DNA of 64,000 nucleotides, taken from positions 1-64,000 of the forward strand of contig DAIMGT010000008.1 in assembly GCA_036723735.1 (NCBI GenBank), given 5' to 3'. Positions within the stretch are counted from its first letter, which is position 1. Each line of letters starts with the position of its first letter. Made by a program: the position numbers and the translations under genes. Below the pieces are notes generated by a model. The model made no database searches. It had not been told where the DNA came from and saw only the letters and a program-made list of their open reading frames with translations. The stretch is from UBA4656 sp002405525. GTDB lineage: Bacteria; Pseudomonadota; Gammaproteobacteria; Xanthomonadales; Ahniellaceae. Of the stretch, positions 53,534-62,457 are shown piece after piece.

Positions 53534-54901
53534 TCAGAGGATCACATGCCAGCGCGTCTGCCGTCCGGCGAGGTAGACCACGCGCTCGCCGTCGAATAAG
53601 GCGCCCTGTTCGAGCTTCACCTGCACCCACCCGCTGTTCCACTCTGCCAGCCGCACCTTGACGTTGCCCTCGATGGCGTAGACCGTGGACGGATGCAGGG
53701 GCCAGTCGCCCTGGCCGACGGTCCGGCCCTGGTTGTCCCACATGCCGATGGTCGGGCCGGGAGCGTGGCCGAACATGCCCAGCGGATGGGTGTAGGTGCT
53801 GCTGACGATGCCCTCTTTTTCCGCCGCCGCCCGCGTGCGGGCGAGGATCTCGTTGCCGCTGCGCCCGGCGACGAACTGCGCGGTGAGTAGGTCCTGCCAT
53901 CGGTTGCCCGTGGCGAGCGCGTCGCTCAAGCCCTTCGGCACGTCGGTCTCGCCCGCCCGCGCGACATACGCCATCTCCTGCGTGTCGGTGCACAGCTTCA
54001 GATAGCAGATGCCGACGTCGGTGTGCAGCACGTCGCCGGGCTGGATCACGCCGGACACCCCGCAGAAGTCGGTGTCCTGCTCGCACTTCTCGCCCGGCCG
54101 CTGGGCGTTGACGTAGGGCATGAACCAGATCGGCAGGCCCAGCGACTCGAAACGCTGGCGGATGTACCACGCCACGTCGTCGGTGGTGGTCACGCCCGGC
54201 GTGATCACCCGTGAACTGAAGGCTTCCGCGATCACCCCGCGCGCGATGCCCATGATGTGCGGGTAGACCGCGACTTCGCCCGGCGTGCGGGTCTCCAGCC
54301 AGCGCACGACCAGTTTTTCCGCCGGCACCAGGCGGTCCGCCCAGCCGTCTGGCAGCACGTCGAGCAGCTGCTGGTGCAGGCCGTGGGTGAGGCCATCGGC
54401 CACCGGCCACTCGCGCGAGACGTTGATGCCGATGCGCTGCGGATTCTTCGACACGATCAGTTCGCCCAGCGCCTTCCACTGCGCCTCGAGGTCGCCGCCG
54501 GCCCAGGCGGACTCGTAGGGCTTGCCGAGCGGATAGCGGTTCACGCTGAGCCGGTCCACCGTGCCGTCGGCCTTGCGGTGGAAGACCAGCATCGTGGTGC
54601 GGCGCGCAGCGAACGACGGCTGCGGCACCAGGCTGAAGTACACCGGGTCCTCCGCGTACTCGCGGTTGATCACCAGCCACAGGTCGAGCCCCGATTCCGC
54701 CATCAGCTTCGGCAGCAGGCCGTCCAGCCGCTCGACCAGCATCCGGTTCTCAGGCTCGATGCGCGCGCGAGGGGCGAGCACCGCGAAATCGTCGGCGGAA
54801 CCGATCGACCGGCCCTGCGCCGGTTCGGCGGCGCGCGCGGCGGCGGGCACCAGGGCGAGGGCGAGGGCGAGGGCAGGGACGAGGGCGGTCAGGCGGCGCA
54901 T
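53534..54901 (-). CDS. Secreted M24-family (Xaa-Pro-like) metallopeptidase
   Basis: 455 residues. Signal peptide about 1-24, with an LALALAL run encoded by GCGAGG repeats. The N-terminal creatinase-like domain precedes the pita-bread domain. Metal ligands appear as Asp in LHTDVGICY and Asp eleven residues later in CTDTQEMAY, His in YTHPLGMFGHAPG, Glu in VYAIEGNV and Glu in VKLEQGAL, so all five are plausibly present. Probably an exported aminopeptidase or prolidase. Starts at the ATG giving the signal peptide. Confidence 0.88.
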   Translation of the reverse strand: MRRLTALVPALALALALVPAAARAAEPAQGRSIGSADDFAVLAPRARIEPENRMLVERLDGLLPKLMAESGLDLWLVINREYAEDPVYFSLVPQPSFAARRTTMLVFHRKADGTVDRLSVNRYPLGKPYESAWAGGDLEAQWKALGELIVSKNPQRIGINVSREWPVADGLTHGLHQQLLDVLPDGWADRLVPAEKLVVRWLETRTPGEVAVYPHIMGIARGVIAEAFSSRVITPGVTTTDDVAWYIRQRFESLGLPIWFMPYVNAQRPGEKCEQDTDFCGVSGVIQPGDVLHTDVGICYLKLCTDTQEMAYVARAGETDVPKGLSDALATGNRWQDLLTAQFVAGRSGNEILARTRAAAEKEGIVSSTYTHPLGMFGHAPGPTIGMWDNQGRTVGQGDWPLHPSTVYAIEGNVKVRLAEWNSGWVQVKLEQGALFDGERVVYLAGRQTRWHVIL

Positions 54902-54995
54902 CGGGGTACCCGGTGGTGGCGAGAAGGTTCCGAGCATGCCACCGCACCGCGCGAAGACGCCATGCAGGCGCGTGGCGCCCTGCGGACACCGCCAG

Positions 54996-55442
54996 TCAGC
55001 GCGGCACCGCGTCCACGACGTCCACCACCAGTGCGCGCGCCGGCCGGTTGGTCTCGTTCCTCCACCAGTGGACGACGCCGGTGCGTTCGAATGCCACGGC
55101 GCCCACGCCCCGTCTGATCGGGCCGCCGGCATCGTTGCGGTGCTCGGTCAGTTCGCCCTCCAGCACGTAGGCGAGCCCCGGTCGCTGTTGGTGTTCGTGC
55201 ACGGCAATCTGCGCCCCGGGCGCGAGCACCAGGAGTCGCGCGCGCAGGACCTTGCCTTCGGCGCCGGGCAGCTCGCCGTCCAGCGGCACGCTGCCGATCT
55301 CGATGGCCGACTCCACGCCGTGGGTCTCCTTCGGCCCGTCGGCCAGCAGGCGCTGCGCGGCGTGTTTCTCGTATTCGGGAATGACGTCGTGTGCGACGAC
55401 GGGTACGGTGGCGAGGCAGAGCAGCAAGGCGGACAGGCGCAT
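54996..55442 (-). CDS. Secreted cupin-domain protein
   Basis: 148 residues. Signal peptide about 1-18 (MRLSALLLCLATVPVVA). One small cupin barrel: VLAPGAQIAVHEHQQRPGLA holds the His-x-His metal motif, then YVLEGELTEHRN and GVVHWWRNETNRPARALVV with the third His. Same strand as the M24 peptidase gene, 94 bases upstream of it. Role unknown; possibly an extracytoplasmic metal-dependent enzyme or sensor. Confidence 0.88.
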   Translation of the reverse strand: MRLSALLLCLATVPVVAHDVIPEYEKHAAQRLLADGPKETHGVESAIEIGSVPLDGELPGAEGKVLRARLLVLAPGAQIAVHEHQQRPGLAYVLEGELTEHRNDAGGPIRRGVGAVAFERTGVVHWWRNETNRPARALVVDVVDAVPR

Positions 55443-55737
55443 GGCGGTCGGTCTCCGGTCGGTGACGGGCTGGCCGTCGATGCTGCGCAGTCGCGGGCAG
55501 GCTGTCGAGATCCGGGCCACTCGGCACCGGTCTGGACGACGCGCCGGGCACCGCCGACGCGCCGGCAGTGTGCGTGTTTCCGCCGCGATTTCGCGGCCGA
55601 TCGCGCCGTGCGCCCGGCCGCCGCGATGCCGGCCATCGGCGCCGGTCGCCCGCCATCGGCGTGGCCCGTGTCAACCGCGGTCGGCGATCCGCGTTGTGCA
55701 CGGTGCGAACGCACGACCTCATGGAGTGGATCCGCGC

Positions 55738-56856
55738 ATGAACCCCCGCCTTCTCGGTTTCGCCTCGCTCGCGCTCGCGGGTACGCTGGCCCCGGCCCTC
55801 GCTCCCTCGGTGGCCGTCGGCGCGGGTGCGCCCGACTTCAGTCGCGTCGACGCCGTGATGCAGCAGGTGGTGGCCACCGTGCCGCTTCCCGGAGCGAGCC
55901 TCATCGTGGTCAAGGACGGGGCTGCGATCTTCGAACAGCACTACGGCAGCTACAGCGCCAACACGCGGCGACCGGTGGCATCGGTCAGCAAATGGGTGTC
56001 CGCGATGGTGATCGGGTCGGTGGTGGACAGTGGTCTGCTGCGCTGGGACTCGACGATCGGCGAGTGGTTCCCGCAGGCGCGCCCGGACCAGCAGGCGATC
56101 ACCCTGCGCCAGTTGTTTTCGCACACGGCCGGGTTCAGCGGTGAATCCAATCCCTGCATCACCGACCCCACGACCACACTCGAAGCCTGTGCGGCGCAGA
56201 TCCTCGCCATGCCGTTGAGCTACGCGCCGGGCACCTGCTTCGATTATGCCGGCAACAGCATGCAGGTTGCCGGCCGGATGGTCGAGCTCGCCGCCGGTCA
56301 GGCGTGGGACGACTTGTTCATCGCCAGGGTGGTTCAGCCGCTGGGCCTGGTGGCGACCGACTACGCCAACACCAGCCTGCAACCGGGCTACGTCCGCAAC
56401 ACCAATCCGCGGATCGACGGCGGCGTGCGCTCGCGCGCCAACGAAATCGTGCGAATCGCGCAGGTCTTCGTGCAGCGCGGCCAGTTCGGTGGCCAGCAGG
56501 TGCTGTCCGCGGCCACGGTCGACTTCATGCGAGCCGACCAGACCGGCGGCGTGCCGTATGCGCAGACTCCTGATCCGCTCAGTTACGGCTATGGCATCGG
56601 CCTATGGCGCAACCGCCTCGACCAGCACGGTACGGCGGTGGTTGGTTCCAGCGCCGGCGCGCTCGGCACCTGGCCGTGGTTCGACACCGCGGCCGGCGTG
56701 GCGGCGGTCTTCTTCACCCAGGACCGACGCGAACGGATCGAAAGCGCGGCGCGGGCGTTGGTGCGCGAGGTGAACGCCGCGGTGCTGTTCGGCGATCCGG
56801 TGCATGCCGACGGCCTCGAGGGCCAACCGATGCGCGCGGGTTGCGCCGTCCGTTGA
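55738..56856 (+). CDS. Secreted serine hydrolase (beta-lactamase-related, PF00144 type)
   Basis: 372 residues. Signal peptide about 1-28. Catalytic S-x-x-K Ser82-Lys85 in PVASVSKWVSAM; the Tyr motif is FDYAGNSMQVAG (Tyr170), spaced Y-x-x-N rather than the common Y-x-N. TLRQLFSHTAGFSG is typical. The protein may be an esterase or D-aminopeptidase; true beta-lactamase activity is not implied. The tail PVHADGLEGQ resembles a diverged FxDGFE motif. The 295-base gap upstream shows no gene. Confidence 0.9.
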   Translation: MNPRLLGFASLALAGTLAPALAPSVAVGAGAPDFSRVDAVMQQVVATVPLPGASLIVVKDGAAIFEQHYGSYSANTRRPVASVSKWVSAMVIGSVVDSGLLRWDSTIGEWFPQARPDQQAITLRQLFSHTAGFSGESNPCITDPTTTLEACAAQILAMPLSYAPGTCFDYAGNSMQVAGRMVELAAGQAWDDLFIARVVQPLGLVATDYANTSLQPGYVRNTNPRIDGGVRSRANEIVRIAQVFVQRGQFGGQQVLSAATVDFMRADQTGGVPYAQTPDPLSYGYGIGLWRNRLDQHGTAVVGSSAGALGTWPWFDTAAGVAAVFFTQDRRERIESAARALVREVNAAVLFGDPVHADGLEGQPMRAGCAVR

Positions 56857-56902
56857 CCCGGATCGAAAGGCACCGCCCATCGGCCCACAGCACGAGGTCG
56901 CG

Positions 56903-58456
56903 ATGAACGTTTCGCAGGACAGCATCCGGCGCCAGATGCGGCGCCGGCTCACCACCGCGCTGGCGCTGGCGGCCAGCTTTCCCGCATGGTGCGCGCGCGG
57001 CTTCGGCGCGGCCCTGCCCGGCGCGGGATCGACAGCAGGCGGCGGGTTCGACGCGTACCTGGGCGCGCTGCCGACCAGCGCCGAGGTCAACCAATGGATC
57101 CAGACCATCGTCGGCTTCGGCATCCGGCGGGTCGGCTATCCGGCCGATCGTCTGACTACCGATTTCGTGGCCGCAACCCTTGCCGCGATGGGCGTCGACG
57201 TGTCGACTCAGGACGTGCCGCTGACGCGCTGGGACACGGTCGAGGGTCAGACCAGCGTCGAGGTGTGCGTCGGCGGTGTGTGCGCGCAGTACGCGGCGTT
57301 TCCGTCCGTGACCAGTCGAATCACGACGACGCTGAACGGCGCGCTGGTCCGCTACGAGAATGCCGACACGCCGGTCACCGGGAGAGTCGTACTGCTCGAC
57401 TATCGGATGGCTCGTTTCATTCCCGGGATGCTGCAGGACCGCGCCGACTGGGTCTACGACCCGGACCAGAATCTCAACCAGACCCGGCATCCGAATTCGC
57501 GCCCGCAGACCTCGCCTGCGGCGCAGACGCTGGTTTCGATCCTGCGTCGCAGGCCGCTGGCGGTGATCGCCGCGCTCGACGACTTTATCGACACGCCGTA
57601 CATCTATGGTGCGCATTCGGCGGTGCCGTACGACCGCAACATCCCGATCGTATGGGTCAGCCCCTCGTCGCGCCAGGCGATCCTCGCGCAGTTGCAGGGT
57701 GGCAGCGCGATGGCCCGGGTGGACGTGGTGTCCGCTCAGTCGAAGACCAGCTCCCTCAACGTGATCGGTCGGCTGCCGTCCACCCTCACCGATCAGGTGG
57801 TCCTGTTCGGTTCGCATCACGACGCGCCCTTTTTCGGTGCTACCGAGGACGCCGCCGGCACCGCCCTGGTGCTGGCGCAGGCGGCCTACTGGTCGCGAGT
57901 GCCGGCGGCGCAGCGCCCGTTCGAGCTCAGATTTCTGCTGAATGCCGCCCACATGCAGGTCAGCGCCGGTTGCGAGGCCTTCGTTGCCGCCAACGCGGCG
58001 CTGCTGCCACGCATCGTGCTCGACGTGCATCTGGAAACGCCTTGCCAGGAGTTCGACGTCGACGCCAATGGACAACTCGTTGACCGAGGGCGCGTCGAGC
58101 CGCACTGGATCTACACCAGCCGCAACCCGACCCTGCAGGCCGCGTTGCGCGCAGCGATCGAAGCCGAGGACTATCGACGCACGATCCTGGTCCCGCCCGA
58201 GGCGTTCAGCGACGGACCGCCCAGCGATGCCAAGGCGCTCTGGCGGGCGGGCGTGCCGGTGATGGCACACATCTCGAACCCGGTCTATTACCTGAGTATC
58301 GCCGACACCCTGGACAAGGTGAACCTGCCGAGCCTGGAGCAGGTCACGCGCTACGTCGCGCGCACCGTCTGGGCGTTGCAGGGCATGACTGCGGACCAGA
58401 TGCGCGCAGGCATCGATCGCATGTTCGACGACGGCTTCGAAGCTGAAACCGGATAG
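56903..58456 (+). CDS. M28-like zinc metallopeptidase with FDDGFE C-terminus
   Basis: 517 residues. Signal region about 14-45 (MRRRLTTALALAASFPAWCA) preceded by a short charged leader; a later ATG at about 56938 may be the true start. Metal motifs of M28 are recognisable: VLFGSHHDAPFFGATEDAAG (His, Asp), HLETPCQEFD and AHISNPVYYLSIADTLDKVN (His, Asp). The tail RMFDDGFEAETG carries the shared C-terminal motif. Starts 46 bases after the serine hydrolase stop, so possibly co-transcribed. Exported aminopeptidase is the likely role. Confidence 0.85.
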   Translation: MNVSQDSIRRQMRRRLTTALALAASFPAWCARGFGAALPGAGSTAGGGFDAYLGALPTSAEVNQWIQTIVGFGIRRVGYPADRLTTDFVAATLAAMGVDVSTQDVPLTRWDTVEGQTSVEVCVGGVCAQYAAFPSVTSRITTTLNGALVRYENADTPVTGRVVLLDYRMARFIPGMLQDRADWVYDPDQNLNQTRHPNSRPQTSPAAQTLVSILRRRPLAVIAALDDFIDTPYIYGAHSAVPYDRNIPIVWVSPSSRQAILAQLQGGSAMARVDVVSAQSKTSSLNVIGRLPSTLTDQVVLFGSHHDAPFFGATEDAAGTALVLAQAAYWSRVPAAQRPFELRFLLNAAHMQVSAGCEAFVAANAALLPRIVLDVHLETPCQEFDVDANGQLVDRGRVEPHWIYTSRNPTLQAALRAAIEAEDYRRTILVPPEAFSDGPPSDAKALWRAGVPVMAHISNPVYYLSIADTLDKVNLPSLEQVTRYVARTVWALQGMTADQMRAGIDRMFDDGFEAETG

Positions 58457-58665
58457 GGGGGTGCCGAGAAACACCCCGCGTACGCGCGGCAAGGACGCCG
58501 TCCCCGCGAATCCGTCGCACAAGCGATCGGTCCGGCGTGAGCGAGCCTTGGCATGCGTCGCGCTCGCGACGTCCGACAAACACCGGAGGGTGCTTTGCCG
58601 GCGTGCTGCGGGCGAATCTTCGAGGCCTGTTCGCGGGCGTGCGATAGACCGCGACTTGCGGCCGC

Positions 58666-58944
58666 TCAGGCCGCGTCGGTGTTGCGGAAAGACCGCCGAA
58701 AGGCCGGTGCAGGCCGCGCTTGCGCGATCCGCCGCCGGCGGGCCACCCGGCGTGCCGCGACGATGGCCGGCAGGGGCGCCAGCAGCAGCGCACTCGCGAC
58801 GAGCCACCGCTGCTGCGGCGGAAGCGCCGTCAGCCAATGCTCGAGCACCAAGGGCATCGCGGTGATGAACTGAACCGCGAAGCCGACCGTCGCGAGCGTG
58901 AGGCCGACGGCGAGCAGGGCGATGGGGGCTCGGAAACTCGACAT
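58666..58944 (-). CDS. Small two-helix membrane protein
   Basis: 92 residues. Two hydrophobic segments (PIALLAVGLTLATVGFAVQF and WLVASALLLAPLPAIVAA) and a basic C-terminal tail (RRVARRRRIAQARPAP). No known family recognised. That it is real is supported by a TAGTCT box exactly six bases before its ATG. Bases 58457-58665 on its 3' side hold no other recognisable feature. Confidence 0.65.
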   Translation of the reverse strand: MSSFRAPIALLAVGLTLATVGFAVQFITAMPLVLEHWLTALPPQQRWLVASALLLAPLPAIVAARRVARRRRIAQARPAPAFRRSFRNTDAA

Positions 58945-58950
58945 ACACCG

Positions 58951-58956
58951 AGACTA
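58951..58956 (-). promoter_or_regulatory. Leaderless-type -10 box
   Basis: Minus-strand TAGTCT, six bases (CGGTGT), ATG 58944. Same layout as seven other genes here. Confidence 0.5.
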
Positions 58957-59328
58957 GCTTCGATGCCGGCCACCGGCAAGAGGTCGAGCCGTTCCGCCGG
59001 GCGGGTGCGAACCGACCCGATCCCGAAGCGTGCAGGCGGGAATCTTCGGGAACGGCGGGGACGGTCGGAAAATCGGTCTGACGGCTACACCAGCGCCCGG
59101 CATCCCGAGTATCGCTGATCCATGTCGGCATCGAAGGGCAGCACCTCGAGCCGATACTCGCGAGCGGGTCGGCGAGCCGGCAACGACGGGGGAGAGTGAG
59201 TGCACCGGCACCCGACCCACGGCGGACGGGACGGAAAACAGTTGGGTCGTGCTCGTCGCCCTTGACCCGGAAATGCGCTGGGCGTGGCAGCCTCGACTGG
59301 CTGAGGGTCCGCCAACCTTGGATCTGCC
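58957..59328. other. Intergenic region before the propeller/cytochrome gene
   Basis: About 370 bases with no credible gene; GC-rich, no recognisable repeat, no clear -10 near ATG 59329. The promoter of the following gene presumably lies here. Confidence 0.35.
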
Positions 59329-60741
59329 ATGAATGCGACGCTGCTCCGCCAGTGGGCGATCGTTGCGGTCGTGGTGTCCTCCGTGTCTTTTCCGGCTGCC
59401 GCCCAGAACTTCGTCCACTTCGAGAGTCCGCATGTCCATCCGGTGGCAATGACCCCGGACGGTTCCCGATTGCTCGCCGTGAACACCGCCGCTGGTCGGC
59501 TGGAGGTGTTCGACGTGACCGGTGCGTCGCACTACCTGGTTCGCGCGGGCTCGATCCCGGTCGGGGTCGAACCGGTGACGGTGCGCACGCGCTCGAACAC
59601 CGAGGCGTGGGTGGTCAACCAGATCAGCGACTCCGTGAGCGTGGTCGACCTGGCGAGCCTCAGGGTCGTGGCAACGCTGCTCACCGGCGACGAGCCGTCC
59701 GACGTGGTTTTCGCCGGAACGCCGCAGCGGGCCTTCGTGTCCGTCTCGCAGTTGAACCGGATCGAGGTGTTCCAGCCGACAAGCCTGGCCACGCCACCGT
59801 CCCTGGTGGCGATCGCGGGCGAGAAACCCCGCGCTCTGGCCACCGACGGCGTACGGGTCTATGCCGCGATCTTCGAGAGCGGCAACGAAACGACGATTCT
59901 GCCGACGAGCAAGGTCTCTTCGACCGCCAGCCCCTACGCGGGCGCTCCCAATCCGCCGCCGAACGCAGGTTCTGCTTTTTCGCCGGCGATCCGGCCCGGA
60001 TTGCCGGCCGCCCCGCCCGTGTCCCTGATCGTCCGCAAGGACTCTGCCGGGCGCTGGCGCGACGACAACAACATCGATTGGTCGGCCGCGGTGACTTGGG
60101 ATCTGCTGGGCCACCAAATGGCGGTGGTCAACGCGTCGACCCTTGGCGTGCAGTATGCGAAGCGTCTGATGACGGTCCCGATGGCGGTCACGACGCTGGC
60201 CGACGGCCGGGTGCTGGCGGTGGGCACCGAGCTGCTGAACCACGTCCGTTTCGAGCCCAACCTGAAGAGTGTCTTCGTGCGCGTGCGGGACGCTCTGTTG
60301 CCGGCCGGCGGGACCACGGCCACCGCGACCTTCGACCTGAATCCGCACCTCGACTACACCCAACGCACGGTGGCACCGGCGATCCGTGCACTGTCCGTTG
60401 GCGACCCGCGCGCCGTGGCCGTGTCGACGGACGGCTCCCGCGCCTTCGTGGCAGGGCTCGGTTCGAACAGCGTCGCCGCGTTCAATCCCGCCACCGGCGC
60501 GCGACTGGCGACCCGCGATGTCGGCGCGGGGCCGACGGGCCTCGCGCTCGATGGCACGCGCAACCTGCTCTACGTTCTCGACCGTTTCGATGCCACGGTG
60601 ACCGTTCTGGATACGGAGTCGCTGCAGCAACGGGGGCGAGTGAGCTTTTTCGACCCGACGCCTGCCGTGGTCCGCGACGGCCGGCCCTTCCTGTACAACA
60701 CCCGCATGGCGTCCGGCCTCGGGGCAGGCCGCCTGCGGTAG
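59329..60741 (+). CDS. Secreted YVTN-type beta-propeller, N-terminal part of a frameshifted cytochrome c protein
   Basis: 470 residues as read. Signal peptide about 1-25 (IVAVVVSSVSFPAAAQ). YncE/YVTN-like repeats: HPVAMTPDGSRLLAVNTAAG, NQISDSVSVVDLASLRVVAT, GDPRAVAVSTDGSRAFVAGL and GPTGLALDGTRNLLYVLDRF. The frame ends at TAG just where a haem motif begins in the +1 frame: removing one G of the GGGG at 60721-60724 would read GLGQAACGSCHIDARMD and join it to the next reading frame, giving one protein of about 855 residues. Either a true frameshift mutation or a sequencing error. Confidence 0.75.
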   Translation: MNATLLRQWAIVAVVVSSVSFPAAAQNFVHFESPHVHPVAMTPDGSRLLAVNTAAGRLEVFDVTGASHYLVRAGSIPVGVEPVTVRTRSNTEAWVVNQISDSVSVVDLASLRVVATLLTGDEPSDVVFAGTPQRAFVSVSQLNRIEVFQPTSLATPPSLVAIAGEKPRALATDGVRVYAAIFESGNETTILPTSKVSSTASPYAGAPNPPPNAGSAFSPAIRPGLPAAPPVSLIVRKDSAGRWRDDNNIDWSAAVTWDLLGHQMAVVNASTLGVQYAKRLMTVPMAVTTLADGRVLAVGTELLNHVRFEPNLKSVFVRVRDALLPAGGTTATATFDLNPHLDYTQRTVAPAIRALSVGDPRAVAVSTDGSRAFVAGLGSNSVAAFNPATGARLATRDVGAGPTGLALDGTRNLLYVLDRFDATVTVLDTESLQQRGRVSFFDPTPAVVRDGRPFLYNTRMASGLGAGRLR

Positions 60742-60760
60742 TTGCCACATCGATGCGCGC

Positions 60761-61897
60761 ATGGACCAGCTGGCATGGGACCTCGGGGACCCGGCAGGGA
60801 CGATGCAGCTCTTCGACCAGGCCTGCAACGGCGCTCTGCAGCCCGGAAGCGGTCAATGCCGTGACTTCCATCCGATGAAGGGACCGATGCTGACGCAGAC
60901 GCTGGTCGGCCTTTCCGGAGAGCAGCCGTTCCACTGGCGCGGCGATCGCGCGACCCTCGGACACTTCGCCGGCACCACGTCCGTGCTGCAAGGTGCCGAC
61001 GCCGCCTTTACCGCGGCACAGATGCAGCGACTCCAGGCCTATCTCGCCACAATCTCCTTTCCGCCGAACCCGAGTCGCAACCTCGACGGATCGCTGCGGG
61101 CGAGCGTTGCCGGGGGGAGCCCGGTTGCCGGGCAGACGCTCTACATGACGGGCAATCTTGCCGGGGGGCAGTGCGTCACCTGTCACGCGCTCCCGAACGG
61201 CGGCGGATCGTCGGTGATCAGTGCCAATCTCCTGCTGACTACCCAGGACATGAACATCCCCCAACTGCGCAACATGCACGAGAAGGACGGATTCGACAGT
61301 GCCACGTCGGCGACCAACCGGCGCGGCTTCGGATTTGCGCATGACGGGGCTCACCCGACCTTGATCGATTTCTTCCGCCTTCCGGTCTTCCGCTTCGCGT
61401 CCGGCGCGACCGGCGACCAGCAGCGCCGCGACGTCAGCGCGTTTGTGCTCAGCTTCGAGAATGGAACCCACGCCTCGGTCGGAGCCCAGGCGACGCTGGG
61501 GGGCTCGGCCTCGACCGGGACGGCCCGCCGCAGCCAACTCGTCACCATCGCCAATGCAGGCAGTGCACAGCTGATCGCCAAGGTCGTGGTTTCGGGCGTG
61601 GAGCGCGGTTACCTGTACCAGTCGGCGACCGGCTCATTCCTGACCGACCTGAGCGGACAGACGGAGACCCTCGCAGGTCTCGAGGCGCTTGCGGATGCCG
61701 GAATGGCGGTGACGTACACGCTGCTTCCGAACGGAACCGGGAGGCGTGCCATCGATCGCGATGGCGATGGTGTGCTCGATGGCGACGAGCGCGGGGCGGG
61801 CACCAATCCCGATGATCCGTCGAGCTACCCGGGCGCATGCCCGACCGGTTGCGAGAACATCTTCGGCGACAGCTTCGAGCCCGCGCAGGCACCCTGA
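60761..61897 (+). CDS. Cytochrome c domain with FGDSFE tail, C-terminal part of the frameshifted protein
   Basis: 378 residues as read from ATG 60761, but the frame opens before it and includes the first haem motif CGSCH at 60734-60748. A second haem motif is CVTCH in GGQCVTCHALPNGGG. In between: PMLTQTLVGLSGEQPFHWRG, typical of di-haem c-type proteins of the MauG/CcpA-like or copper-oxidase-associated group. Near the C-terminus AIDRDGDGVLDGDERG is an EF-hand/thrombospondin-type calcium loop, and the tail NIFGDSFEPAQAP carries the shared motif. As a separate gene it would lack a signal peptide and the first haem, so it only makes sense as part of the full protein. Confidence 0.75.
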   Translation: MDQLAWDLGDPAGTMQLFDQACNGALQPGSGQCRDFHPMKGPMLTQTLVGLSGEQPFHWRGDRATLGHFAGTTSVLQGADAAFTAAQMQRLQAYLATISFPPNPSRNLDGSLRASVAGGSPVAGQTLYMTGNLAGGQCVTCHALPNGGGSSVISANLLLTTQDMNIPQLRNMHEKDGFDSATSATNRRGFGFAHDGAHPTLIDFFRLPVFRFASGATGDQQRRDVSAFVLSFENGTHASVGAQATLGGSASTGTARRSQLVTIANAGSAQLIAKVVVSGVERGYLYQSATGSFLTDLSGQTETLAGLEALADAGMAVTYTLLPNGTGRRAIDRDGDGVLDGDERGAGTNPDDPSSYPGACPTGCENIFGDSFEPAQAP

Positions 61898-62457
61898 TTC
61901 CGGGGATGGCTTGAGCGACTCAACCGCCCCGGCAGTTCCGGAGGCCATCCGGTCTGCGTCACGCAGACTTCGGCAGCCAGACCTGTCGCCGACGGCCCGC
62001 TGCTTCCGCTGGCGGGACATTGCCGATCGGGTCCGGCAGTCGCTCGTGGCTCGACCGACCCAACCCGACAAGCGCGGCCAGTGGGACGCCCTGCGGGCTG
62101 CTGCAGGAGCGCCGATGGATCACCTGGGCCTGCACCGGCCGTCGATCCTCTCGACCCACGCGCTGTCGCAGGAGTCCCCCCGGCTTCAGGAGGCGGAGCA
62201 TCCGGAGATCTCGGGGCGGTCCAGACCACCCTGCACGTGGCTCCATGACGGCGGTCCCGACATCCGCGCATTCGGGATGGACGGCGGCTGGGCTGCGCTT
62301 TCCCGTGCAAGTCGGCCTTGAACGCACACTGCCCTGCAGCATGTCCCGTTTCGGCCCGCATCCGGCCATGATTCCGCCATGGATGCCCGCAGGTGGTCAG
62401 ACGCATTCGTTAGTCTGGCGTGGACGCGCAATCCCGCCGCCGCCGCCGCGAGTCCCC
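61898..62457. other. Intergenic region of about 560 bases
   Basis: No credible gene on either strand. A near-perfect palindrome GTCTGCGT-C-ACGCAGAC lies at 61952-61968 and could be an operator or a weak terminator. TAGTCT at about 62411 is a possible -10 of the next gene. A CGC repeat (62446-62453) precedes its ATG. Confidence 0.4.

Noticed and set aside
53103..53599. Open frames in the 449-base gap before the M24 gene
   Set aside because: Overlapping frames in all phases, Arg-rich, no start signals or homology-like motifs.
55738..56856. Calling the serine hydrolase a class C beta-lactamase
   Set aside because: Y-x-N spacing is off and the K-T/S-G motif is not clear; the wider PF00144 family fits better.
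61746..62406. Open frames on both strands in the gap after the cytochrome gene
   Set aside because: No hydrophobic, catalytic or repeat pattern; shadow-like composition in each frame.
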